Shown here one piece after another: positions 20,988 to 27,827 of a stretch of 33,555 nucleotides of DNA. Below the pieces are notes generated by a model. That model was not told the DNA's origin. It did not search any database and saw only the letters and a program-made list of their open reading frames with translations. A program made the translations under genes and the position numbers. The DNA comes from Acidimicrobiia bacterium (GTDB lineage: Bacteria; Actinomycetota; Acidimicrobiia; Spongiisociales; UBA11373): assembly GCA_016215655.1 (NCBI GenBank), contig JACRIT010000014.1, positions 1-33,555 of the forward strand. Direction: 5' to 3'. The first letter of the stretch is position 1; each line of letters opens with the position of its first letter.

Positions 20988-22175
20988 CTACGCCGCCACC
21001 ACTCCGCGCCGTACCAGTACCCCGCGGAGCACGGCGATGACGTCGGGGTCATAGTCGTAGGCCGACCGCACGTGGAGCGACTCGATCGCCTCGATCGGGC
21101 TCTTCCCCGTGGAGACGGCGTGGTCGTAGGCCGAGGCGATCCGCAGCGCCTGCGCCGCCGGGGCGAGTCCGGGGTCGCGCGGCTCACCGGGTCGGCGATA
21201 GGGGTCGCGCATCACCGCCACCAGGTCCGCCACGGGGGCGAGGTGTGCGGCCTCACCGATGATGGCCGAGCTCCATGCCGCCACGTCCGCAGCCGACGGC
21301 GCCGTCGCCGCAACCGCCGGGTTGGCGAGCACGAGCCGGCCGACGTCGTGGAGGAGGGCGGCGTGCTCGAGTCGGTCGAGGGCCTGACCGCCGAGTCCCA
21401 GCTCCGAGCCGATGGCCACCGCCAGCTCGGCGGTCCGCTCCATGTGACCGGCGACGACCATGCCCCCTGCTTCGGGAATCCGGCCCAGGGCGCGAATCGT
21501 CTGGTCATAGGTGCGACGCGTGACCTGCAGCCGGTGGAGGGAGAGATAGCCGAAGCCATACGGCAGACCGGCGAGGGGAACGGACCACCACCCCATCGAC
21601 GGCAGGGTGATGGCGTAGAGCGCGGCGGCGGCGTAGAGGACCGCATGCGCCGGCCAGTCCTCGAGGGCCCGGATGAGACGGAGCCGCCGCGGCAGCGGCC
21701 CGCGCGCCGCGATGGTGGCCCGCACCAGTGACGAGGCGACGAACCCGCAACAGGCGGCGGCGGCGTAGGCGAGGAGCGTGACACCACCGGCGAGGTCGTA
21801 CTCGGCAAAGGCGGGCACGACGAGACCGAAGGTGGCGCCGAAGACCGCCACCCCCACCGGTTCCGAGGGAAAGCGTTCGTTGCCGACGCCCCGCCCGTGG
21901 AGGATGTGGACGACGAGCAGCGACAGTGGCAGCGAGGCCGCCCCGGCGCCGACGACGAGCACGGCGGATCCATGCGACACCAGTGCGGTGGCGCCGGCCA
22001 GCGCCGGGACCATCGATACGCCGAGGCGCGACGGCGTCGGCATCGGAATGACCTGGGCGAGAACGAAGCCGATGGCGATGAGCACGAACACCGGGCCCGG
22101 CCACCAGACCGCGCCGGTGGCCACCCCTGCGGCGCAGGTGACGGCGGCGACGAGGAGGCGGGTGCGATCAGGCAC
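20988..22175 (-). CDS. Membrane protein with degenerate HD phosphohydrolase domain
   Basis: 395 residues. About seven hydrophobic segments fill residues 5-215, then comes an HD domain (about 240-390): GHMERTAELAVAIGSELG, AALLHDVGRLVLANP and a late RIASAYDHAVSTGKSPIEAI. The later His ligands of HD-GYP proteins (the single His and the HH pair) and the GYP signature are absent, so the metal site is incomplete and activity is doubtful. The order of parts is the same as in the gene just upstream, which points to a duplication. The GTG at 22175 overlaps the upstream stop by 8 nt (GTGCCTGA), so the pair is co-translated. Confidence 0.85.
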   Translation of the reverse strand: MPDRTRLLVAAVTCAAGVATGAVWWPGPVFVLIAIGFVLAQVIPMPTPSRLGVSMVPALAGATALVSHGSAVLVVGAGAASLPLSLLVVHILHGRGVGNERFPSEPVGVAVFGATFGLVVPAFAEYDLAGGVTLLAYAAAACCGFVASSLVRATIAARGPLPRRLRLIRALEDWPAHAVLYAAAALYAITLPSMGWWSVPLAGLPYGFGYLSLHRLQVTRRTYDQTIRALGRIPEAGGMVVAGHMERTAELAVAIGSELGLGGQALDRLEHAALLHDVGRLVLANPAVAATAPSAADVAAWSSAIIGEAAHLAPVADLVAVMRDPYRRPGEPRDPGLAPAAQALRIASAYDHAVSTGKSPIEAIESLHVRSAYDYDPDVIAVLRGVLVRRGVVAA

Positions 22176-23466
22176 GGATGGCTCGCTCTCGCACCAGGCG
22201 CTCGACCACCGCCGAGCTCTCGTCGTCGGGAGAGCCGTACTGCTCGCCACTCGCCTCGATGGCGGCGATGAGCGCCTCGACCACATCCGCACCGTAGACG
22301 TCACGGCGCCGACGGAGTTGATCGAAGGCGGTGTCCTGCGTGACCGCCGCCCGGTAGGACCGGGTGCTGGTCATGGCGTCGAACGCATCGGCGGCGGCGA
22401 GGATGCGCCCCTCCACCGAGACCCGGGAGGCACCCTCGAGCAGGGAGTGGTGCGCCGCGGCGATCTCCACCATCGGGGCGAGGAAGTCCACCCCGGCGAG
22501 GACGTCTTCGACGACGAGCATGTGACGCACCATGCGCCGGTACTCGTCGTCGGTGAGCGATCCGGGCTTGTGGAGGAGCTCCGCCGGTACCGCCACCTTG
22601 CCGACGTCGTGGATGAGCGCGGCCCACTCCAGCCTCTGCAATCGCTCCGGGGTGAACTCGAGGCGCTCGGCGGTCTGTCGGGAGAACTGGGCGACGCGCT
22701 CGGTGTGACCTCGGGTGTAGGGATCGAGTGCCTCCAGGGCCTTGACGAAACCGCGGATCGTGTCGAGATGGGCGCCGCGCAGCTGCGAGTAGGAGCGGAA
22801 CCCCATCTGTCCGACGAGAAACGTGACGAAGATCAGGGGGAGGATCACCGGGCCGACGAGCACGTAGGCGGCACCGAACACCCCGCCGAAGGCGCCGAGT
22901 ACGCCGAGGGCGACGTGGTTGACGAGCATCTTCGACCAGGGGCGCACGGTGCGCTCCGGGTACAGCCGGCGGACGATGAACCGCACCAGATGGAAGTTGA
23001 CCCAGTCGTAGACCATCGCCGAGATGGCGGCGCCGGCAGCGAGCAGTGGCAGATCGGCCGGCGTCACCACGTCGCGGGGAAGGAACGGCACGAACACCGC
23101 CATCCCCACCGCCGCGGAGAGCACCAACTGTCCTAGGTTCACCGCGGGTCGACGCCATCTGCGTTGGCGGATGTCATCGGGGTGAAACGCGGCGATCGCC
23201 GCCATGAGGGCTACGGCGAGCACCGCACTGCTCCGGCCAAAAGCCACCGCAGCCGTGTACCCCACCATGATCGACCCGGATACGAAGAGGCGGTCGCTCA
23301 CCTCCACCGAGGAGAACTCGAGCGCGACGAAGGCGGCGGCAAAGCTCACCCACAACCACGGCGGTTCCGGGGCAGCCTGGAAGATCGCCAGCAGCACGAT
23401 CGTGGCGACGCCGAGCACCGCCAGGGTGGCGGCGAGGATGGTGCCGTTGCGCTGTTGGGTGCTCAT
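22168..23466 (-). CDS. Membrane-anchored HD-GYP-like phosphodiesterase lacking the GYP loop
   Basis: 432 residues. Residues 1-220 hold about seven membrane helices of a sensor type. The HD part (about 228-405) keeps H254 (TRGHTERV), H286-D287 (LIHDVGKVAVP), H315 (MVRHM), H339-H340 (AAAHHS) and D360 (AAADAFDAMTSTRSYR). In classical HD-GYP proteins the HH is followed by ExxDGxGYPxGLxGxxI; here it is HHSLLEGASRVSVEGRI, so the GYP loop has been lost while the metal ligands remain. Cyclic di-GMP hydrolysis is the family role, but substrate choice may differ. ATG start; a TACCCA box lies 7 nt upstream and a long structured region precedes it. Confidence 0.88.
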   Translation of the reverse strand: MSTQQRNGTILAATLAVLGVATIVLLAIFQAAPEPPWLWVSFAAAFVALEFSSVEVSDRLFVSGSIMVGYTAAVAFGRSSAVLAVALMAAIAAFHPDDIRQRRWRRPAVNLGQLVLSAAVGMAVFVPFLPRDVVTPADLPLLAAGAAISAMVYDWVNFHLVRFIVRRLYPERTVRPWSKMLVNHVALGVLGAFGGVFGAAYVLVGPVILPLIFVTFLVGQMGFRSYSQLRGAHLDTIRGFVKALEALDPYTRGHTERVAQFSRQTAERLEFTPERLQRLEWAALIHDVGKVAVPAELLHKPGSLTDDEYRRMVRHMLVVEDVLAGVDFLAPMVEIAAAHHSLLEGASRVSVEGRILAAADAFDAMTSTRSYRAAVTQDTAFDQLRRRRDVYGADVVEALIAAIEASGEQYGSPDDESSAVVERLVRERAIRA

Positions 23467-23481
23467 GGGTGTGTGGGTAGT

Positions 23482-23685
23482 GGGGTTGCCCGGGTGCTAT
23501 TCGATCAGCCGACCCGCCAGCTCACGTGAGTCGGCAGGTCCCATCGACTCGCATTCCCACGGTCTGCCACATGTCACCTACCGCTTCCCTTCATGGGGGC
23601 TCGGCGCCTTCCCTAGTCCGGCGCCGGCATGGATTCGCTTCGCTCTCTTTCGAGGGCCTAGCCGTACGGTGACCCGGGCAACCCC
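23482..23685 (-). ncRNA. Candidate structured RNA or leader upstream of the HD genes
   Basis: On the minus strand GGGGTTGCCCGGGT (23685-23672) pairs perfectly over 14 bp with ACCCGGGCAACCCC (23495-23482), enclosing 176 nt. Inside are a GGCGCC/GGCGCC stem (23603-23608 with 23620-23625), a CTC-GAAA-GAG tetraloop hairpin and a CTCACGTGAG palindrome (23521-23530). The closing stem ends 15 nt before the ATG of the HD-GYP-like gene, as a riboswitch or protein-binding leader would. It does not match riboswitch, RNase P, tmRNA or SRP RNA signatures I know. It could instead be a small mobile element with 14-bp inverted ends. Confidence 0.35.
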
Positions 23686-23774
23686 TGGGGGTCGCGTGTC
23701 CGCTATTGCTTCGGCACACTTCGCGTCCACCTGAATTTGTCAGGGGGGCCGCGATGACCCCTTTCCACTACCTC

Positions 23775-23792
23775 GTCCGGACTAGTCCGGAC
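23775..23792. promoter_or_regulatory. 18-bp perfect palindrome, two tandem GTCCGGAC octamers
   Basis: GTCCGGAC-TA-GTCCGGAC. Each octamer is itself a palindrome, so the site is both direct and inverted repeat. It lies in the gene-free region 23467-23978 and could be an operator; no regulator is recognisable. Confidence 0.45.
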
Positions 23793-23800
23793 AACACAAA

Positions 23801-23837
23801 GCGGACGCGCCCTGCACCGATGCAGGGAGACGTCCGC
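23801..23837 (-). terminator. Strong two-part hairpin with T-rich tail on the minus strand
   Basis: GCGGACG/CGTCCGC (23801-23807 with 23831-23837) encloses CCCTGCA/TGCAGGG (23810-23816 with 23821-23827) around CCGA. On the minus strand it is followed by TTTGTGTTGT, a rho-independent terminator layout. No minus-strand gene ends here, so it would stop an unannotated short transcript or attenuate the HD operon. Confidence 0.5.
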
Positions 23838-23898
23838 CCAAGGGAAGGCTAGCGAAGTCGCGCCGCCGGGGAAGCGATTTCGCGACCTCACCCCCGCC

Positions 23899-23928
23899 AT
23901 GACACTCGGTATCCGCCATGACTACGCT
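23899..23928 (+). promoter_or_regulatory. Likely promoter of the gene at 23979
   Basis: ATGACA (23899-23904), 18 bp, TACGCT (23923-23928), giving a leader of about 44 nt that includes a GGGGAG binding site. Confidence 0.45.
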
Positions 23929-23978
23929 TCGTGGCGGGGCGGTCCAGTGGCAGCCGCGTGGTCTCGGGGAGTCGGATC

Positions 23979-24593
23979 GTGAACATCCAGGAAATCGAAG
24001 AGACCCTGTCCCGACTTCCGTCGGTGAACGCGGTCCGCATCGCCGCCCATCGCGACGAGATCCGCGAGGTCCACGTCCTCGCCGCCCCCGACAAGGCCCC
24101 CAAGCAGGTGGTCCGCGACGTCCAGACCCTGGCGCTGGCCCGCTTCGGCATCACCCTCGACCGCAGGACGATCTCGGTCGTGCAGATCGGTCCGGAACGC
24201 CTCGACCCGGGCGACGACCGGCCCGCCATCAAGGGAGTCCACGAGATCCCGGAGGGGACCCGGACCACCGTCGTCGTCACCCTGGCCTGGCATGGCGAGG
24301 ACTACGTCGGCACCGCCACCGGGCCCGCCGCCCCGACGGCGCGGTTGCGTCTTGTCGGCGAGGCGGCAGTGCGCGCCGTCGAGTCCCTCCTCCACGGCGA
24401 CGCGTTGGCCCTGGACTCGGTGGGCTCGCCGGTGATCGGGATGCGCACGGTCATGGTCGTGGTGATCGTCTCCACCGGCGAACGCGGCGAAGAGGTGGCC
24501 GTGGGCTCTGCGATCAGCAACGGCGACGACTCCGAGGCGACCGTGCGAGCCGTGCTCGACGCCCTCAACCGAAGGATCACGAGGCCGGATTAG
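23979..24593 (+). CDS. Conserved unknown protein, C-terminal half resembling a LeuA dimerisation (allosteric) domain
   Basis: 204 residues, no membrane segment. The N-terminal part (1-70) reads NIQEIEETLSRLPSVNAVRI, APDKAPKQVVRDVQTLALAR, ISVVQIGPE and looks like a small alpha/beta domain. The C-terminal part (about 88-204) has alternating strands and helices: TTVVVTLAWHGEDYVGTATG, RLVGEAAVRAVESLL, LDSVGSPVIGMRTVMVVVIV, GSAISNGDDSEATVRAVLDA, LNRR. This order and the final NR resemble the 2-isopropylmalate synthase regulatory domain, which would be unusual as a separate protein. Function unknown. I start it at the GTG at 23979, behind GGGGAG and a promoter. The GGT gene begins 23 bp downstream with its own promoter. 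Confidence 0.7.
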   Translation: MNIQEIEETLSRLPSVNAVRIAAHRDEIREVHVLAAPDKAPKQVVRDVQTLALARFGITLDRRTISVVQIGPERLDPGDDRPAIKGVHEIPEGTRTTVVVTLAWHGEDYVGTATGPAAPTARLRLVGEAAVRAVESLLHGDALALDSVGSPVIGMRTVMVVVIVSTGERGEEVAVGSAISNGDDSEATVRAVLDALNRRITRPD

Positions 24594-24604
24594 GGACGGT
24601 CGGG

Positions 24605-24610
24605 TACCGT
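24605..24610 (+). promoter_or_regulatory. -10 box, leaderless gamma-glutamyltransferase gene
   Basis: TACCGT, 6 nt (TCCCTC), GTG at 24617. Confidence 0.6.
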
Positions 24611-24616
24611 TCCCTC

Positions 24617-26182
24617 GTGCTCTCCCACGCCGGTTCCGGCTGCGTCGCCGTCACCCCGCACCACCTCGCCACCGATGCCGCGGTGAATGTGATGCGCCAT
24701 GGCGGCAATGCCGTCGATGCCGTCATCACCGCCAATGCGGTCCTGGGGATGGTGCTGCCCACGACGTGCGGGATCGGTGGTGACCTCTTCGCCCTCGTGC
24801 ACCGCCCCGGGATGGAGCAACCCGAGGTGCTCAATGCCTCGGGACGGGGCGGGTCGGGACTCAGCGCCGACGCCCGTCGCGGTCGCGGTGCGGACATGCC
24901 GTACCGGACCCCGGAAACGGTCACCGTGCCCGGTTGCGTCGACGGCTGGGTGGCCTTGCTGGAGCGGCATGGCACCCGGTCTCTCGCCGACCTCCTGGCA
25001 CCGGCGATCGCGCTCGGTGTCGATGGCTTTGCGGTGTCTGCGGAGTTCGCCCGTGATCTCACCGTGATCGAACCCATGGTGCGCGGCCAGCAGTCCGCCG
25101 AGGCCCTGTATCCCCAGGGTGCCCCACCACCGGCCGGCACCACGCTGCGGCGCCCGGATCTCGCCACCACGCTCCAGGGCATCGCCGCCGGAGGACGCCA
25201 CGGCTTCTACACCGGAGGCGTCGCCGCCCAGATCGCCGCCGCCACCGCAGGGGTGCTCACCGCCGCCGACCTCGAGGCCAACCGACCCGACTGGGTGGCG
25301 CCTGCCGGCGCCACGGTGTTCGGGATGGAGGGGTGGACGATTCCACCCAACAGCCAGGGATACCTCACCCTCGCCGCCGCCATCATCCTCGAAGGACTCG
25401 ACGTCCCCGCCGATCCCGACGACCCCCGCTTCCATCACGCGGTCATCGAGTCCTACCGGGCGGTGGCGTGGGAACGCGACGACCTCATCGCCGACCCCCG
25501 CTTCGCCCCGATGTCGGCGGCGGAGTTGCTCGATCCCCGGCGCCTGCGCCCCCGGCGCGATCGGATCGACGCCGGGCACGCGACGCGGTGGCCGCACCCG
25601 CGCCCGGTTCCCGGCGGCACCGCCTACTTCTGCGCCGTCGATGGCGACGGCATGGCCGTGTCGTGCATCCAATCGAACTTCGCCGGGATCGGAAGCGGGA
25701 TCGCCGCCGGATCCACCGGGGTGTTCCTCCACAACCGCGGCGCCGGTTTCAATCTCATCCCGGGCCATCCCAACGAGGCCGCTCCCGGCAAGCGGCCCCT
25801 CCACACCCTGTCGCCGACCCTGTGGACCCGCCACGGACGGCCGGCCCTCGTGCTCGGAACCCGCGGCGGTCATCAGCAGCCGCAGTACCTCATCCAGATC
25901 GCGGCGCTGCTGCACCTCGTCGGCCTCGACCCGGCCGCCGCCCAGCAGTTCCCGCGGTGGAGCGCCGACGCCATCGACGGGGAGGCATCGGTGCTCGACG
26001 TCGAAATGGGCATGCCCGACGCCGTGGTCGCCGGCCTCCGCCAACGCGGCCACCAGGTGCAGCCCGGCCCCACCCACGCCGTGGGATGGGGTCCGGTCTC
26101 GATGATCGCCATCGATGGTGAGGGGACGAGACGCGCCGCGGCGGACCCGCGGGTGAGCACGGCGAGCGCGGCGGGGGCGTAG
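24617..26182 (+). CDS. ggt: Gamma-glutamyltransferase family (Ntn hydrolase)
   Basis: 521 residues. The large-subunit part has HHLATDAAVNVMRHGGNAVD, TTCGIGGDLFALV and TVTVPGCVDGWVALLERHG. The autocleavage site is PGGTAYFCAVDGDG: T335 aligns with the E. coli nucleophile T391 (TTHYSVVD), although the next two residues are AY instead of TH. The small subunit continues with SNFAGIGSGI, GVFLHNRGAGF and KRPLHTLSPTL plus LGTRGGHQQPQ. No signal peptide is seen, so it may be cytoplasmic, and it may prefer a substrate other than glutathione (acylase-like members exist). GTG start fixed by TACCGT 6 nt upstream. Confidence 0.92.
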   Translation: MLSHAGSGCVAVTPHHLATDAAVNVMRHGGNAVDAVITANAVLGMVLPTTCGIGGDLFALVHRPGMEQPEVLNASGRGGSGLSADARRGRGADMPYRTPETVTVPGCVDGWVALLERHGTRSLADLLAPAIALGVDGFAVSAEFARDLTVIEPMVRGQQSAEALYPQGAPPPAGTTLRRPDLATTLQGIAAGGRHGFYTGGVAAQIAAATAGVLTAADLEANRPDWVAPAGATVFGMEGWTIPPNSQGYLTLAAAIILEGLDVPADPDDPRFHHAVIESYRAVAWERDDLIADPRFAPMSAAELLDPRRLRPRRDRIDAGHATRWPHPRPVPGGTAYFCAVDGDGMAVSCIQSNFAGIGSGIAAGSTGVFLHNRGAGFNLIPGHPNEAAPGKRPLHTLSPTLWTRHGRPALVLGTRGGHQQPQYLIQIAALLHLVGLDPAAAQQFPRWSADAIDGEASVLDVEMGMPDAVVAGLRQRGHQVQPGPTHAVGWGPVSMIAIDGEGTRRAAADPRVSTASAAGA

Positions 26183-26208
26183 GGGCGAGGGAAGAAGGGG
26201 CGAGGCCC

Positions 26209-26229
26209 GCAATTCGCAATTCGCAATTC
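26209..26229. repeat. Three exact 7-bp repeats GCAATTC
   Basis: GCAATTC three times after the ggt stop. Reading on by sevens (GTCAGGT, GAGAAGA, ACCTCAT) reaches the next array without a phase shift. Confidence 0.8.
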
Positions 26230-26247
26230 GTCAGGTGAGAAGAACCT

Positions 26248-26310
26248 CATCTGGCATCTGGCATCTGGCATATGGCATCTGACATCTGGCATCTGACAAC
26301 TGGCATCTGG
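26248..26310. repeat. Nine 7-bp repeats of CATCTGG type
   Basis: CATCTGG three times, CATATGG, CATCTGA, CATCTGG, CATCTGA, CAACTGG, CATCTGG. The reverse complement CCAGATG is the same unit as the GATGCCA repeats at 9074-9094. The gap 26183-26352 between ggt and the next gene holds only these repeats and the promoter at 26341. Confidence 0.9.
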
Positions 26311-26340
26311 CAACCGCCGAAGCGCGAAGCGGGCACCGAT

Positions 26341-26346
26341 TACCCT
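26341..26346 (+). promoter_or_regulatory. -10 box, leaderless helix-hairpin-helix gene
   Basis: TACCCT, 6 nt (TGGCTC), ATG at 26353. Confidence 0.6.
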
Positions 26347-26352
26347 TGGCTC

Positions 26353-26700
26353 ATGAAACGCGTCACCAAGGTGACCGGGATCGTCATCGGCGTGGGGGCT
26401 GCCGTGGCCGCGGTGGCGTGGATGCTGCGCGACCGCATCGCCCGGCCGCCGCGGGTGGCCGCTCCCCAGCCGGTACCGGCGTTCCGGGTGGCTCCGCCGG
26501 CGGCTCCGGCGCGCAGCGATGCCGACGACCTCGCCCTGATCCGCGGGATCGGACCGGTGTTCAAGGCCCGGCTGGCGACCGCGGGGATCTCCCGGTTCGA
26601 CGAACTCGCCGCGGCCGATGCCGGTCGGCTCGCCGAGGTCGCCGGGGTGCCGGAAGGTCGCGCCGCCGAGTGGATCGACCAGGCACGCAGCCTGGTCTGA
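26353..26700 (+). CDS. Small membrane-anchored helix-hairpin-helix protein
   Basis: 115 residues. A short basic start (MKRVTK) and one membrane helix (about 7-25) are followed by a Pro/Ala linker (about 30-55) and a helix-hairpin-helix domain: DDLALIRGIGPVFKARLATA, GISRFDELAAADAGRLAEVA, GVPEGRAAEWIDQARSLV. IRGIGP is the hairpin motif. This domain type binds DNA, RNA or proteins and is often found in small actinobacterial proteins; its role on the membrane is unknown. The ATG is fixed by TACCCT 6 nt upstream. The stop lies 1 nt before the rlmN start, so rlmN is probably coupled to it. Confidence 0.85.
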   Translation: MKRVTKVTGIVIGVGAAVAAVAWMLRDRIARPPRVAAPQPVPAFRVAPPAAPARSDADDLALIRGIGPVFKARLATAGISRFDELAAADAGRLAEVAGVPEGRAAEWIDQARSLV

Positions 26701-26701
26701 C

Positions 26702-27799
26702 GTGCCCTACCTCACCGCCCCCGAGGCCCTCGAGTCGCTCCTGCCCGGCGAACCCCGCTATCGCGTCGATCAGGTCCGCGAATGGCTGTATCGCCACCCG
26801 GTGCTCACCGCCGGGGAGATGACGAACCTCCCCCGCGAGCTGCGCGAGTCGCTGGCGCCGCGGCTATGGCCGATGCGGGTGGAGGCCGAGCATGTCGGCG
26901 ATGGCGGCAAGACGGTGAAGTGGCTGTTTCGCACCCCCGACGGCGCCGCCGTCGAAGCCGTCCTCATGGGCTATCCCCGCCGCACCACCCTGTGCATCAG
27001 CAGCCAGGCGGGATGCGCCATGCGCTGCACCTTCTGCGCCACCGGGCAGTTCGGGTTCGAACGGCATCTCCAGGCAGGCGAGATCGTGGCGCAGGTTGCC
27101 TACGCCAATGCCCATCTGCGCGCCCACCCCATGGAGGGAGCGCCGCCGCGGGTGGGCAATGTCGTCTTCATGGGCATGGGAGAACCCCTCGCCAACTACG
27201 ACAACGTCCGCGAGGCGATCCGACGGATCATCGAAGTGATGGGGATGTCGGCGCGCGCCGTGACCGTCTCCACCGTGGGCATCACCCCGGGGATCGACCG
27301 CCTCGCTCGGGAGCCGTGGCCGGTGACCCTGGCGCTCAGCCTCCACGCCGCCGACGACCACCTCCGCGAGCAACTGGTGCCGCAGAACCGCCGGTACCCC
27401 ATCGACGATCTGCTCGCCGCGGCCCGCCGGTTCGGCGACAGCCACGGTCGCCGGGTGAGCCTGGAGTGGACGCTCATGGCGGATGTGAACGATGGCGCCG
27501 ACCAGGCCCGGGCCCTCGCCGCCATCGCCCTCGAACTGGGCGCCCATGTGAACATCATCCCGATGAACCCCAACCCGCTCTCCCCCCAGCGCCGTCCCAC
27601 TGCCGAGCGCACCCGCCGGTTCGTCGACGAGGTGATCCGCCACGGGGCGACGGCGACGCTGCGCGACACCCGGGGCACCGACATCGATGCCGCCTGCGGC
27701 CAGCTGCGGGTGCGTGCCGCCACCGAAGGCGCGCCGATGGGCTCACCCCGGAATAAGGTTCCGGCCCAGGATCGGGCCGAGAGCCCATCGAACCCGTGA
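26702..27799 (+). CDS. rlmN: 23S rRNA (adenine2503-C2)-methyltransferase RlmN
   Basis: 365 residues. This radical-SAM enzyme methylates A2503 of 23S rRNA and A37 of some tRNAs. The cluster motif is C105-x3-C109-x2-C112 (GCAMRCTFCATGQ). Other hallmarks are VFMGMGEPLANYDNV, STVGITPGIDRLA, ALSLHAADD, EWTLMADVND, NIIPMNPNPLSP and the C-terminal TDIDAACGQL, which provides the methyl-carrying Cys (C332). The N-terminal accessory domain has YRVDQVREWLYR. The GTG start lies 1 nt after the preceding stop. Lacking a promoter of its own, it should be co-transcribed with the helix-hairpin-helix gene. Confidence 0.97.
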   Translation: MPYLTAPEALESLLPGEPRYRVDQVREWLYRHPVLTAGEMTNLPRELRESLAPRLWPMRVEAEHVGDGGKTVKWLFRTPDGAAVEAVLMGYPRRTTLCISSQAGCAMRCTFCATGQFGFERHLQAGEIVAQVAYANAHLRAHPMEGAPPRVGNVVFMGMGEPLANYDNVREAIRRIIEVMGMSARAVTVSTVGITPGIDRLAREPWPVTLALSLHAADDHLREQLVPQNRRYPIDDLLAAARRFGDSHGRRVSLEWTLMADVNDGADQARALAAIALELGAHVNIIPMNPNPLSPQRRPTAERTRRFVDEVIRHGATATLRDTRGTDIDAACGQLRVRAATEGAPMGSPRNKVPAQDRAESPSNP

Positions 27800-27827
27800 T
27801 CTGTCTACACGCGCTCGAGGAGGCGTC

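Noticed and set aside
23703-23900. 65-codon minus-strand open frame
   Set aside because: It spans the terminator-like hairpin and the octamer palindrome, has no binding site or leaderless box, and no recognisable protein features.
23467-23978. tRNA, RNase P RNA, tmRNA, SRP RNA or cobalamin riboswitch in the large gap
   Set aside because: I looked for TTCGA arms, GGAAAGTCC-type cores, GGAA-loop SRP helices and a B12 box on both strands and found no convincing match.
26209-26310. CRISPR-like appearance of the repeat arrays
   Set aside because: Units are 7 bp with no spacers, and no cas gene is present.
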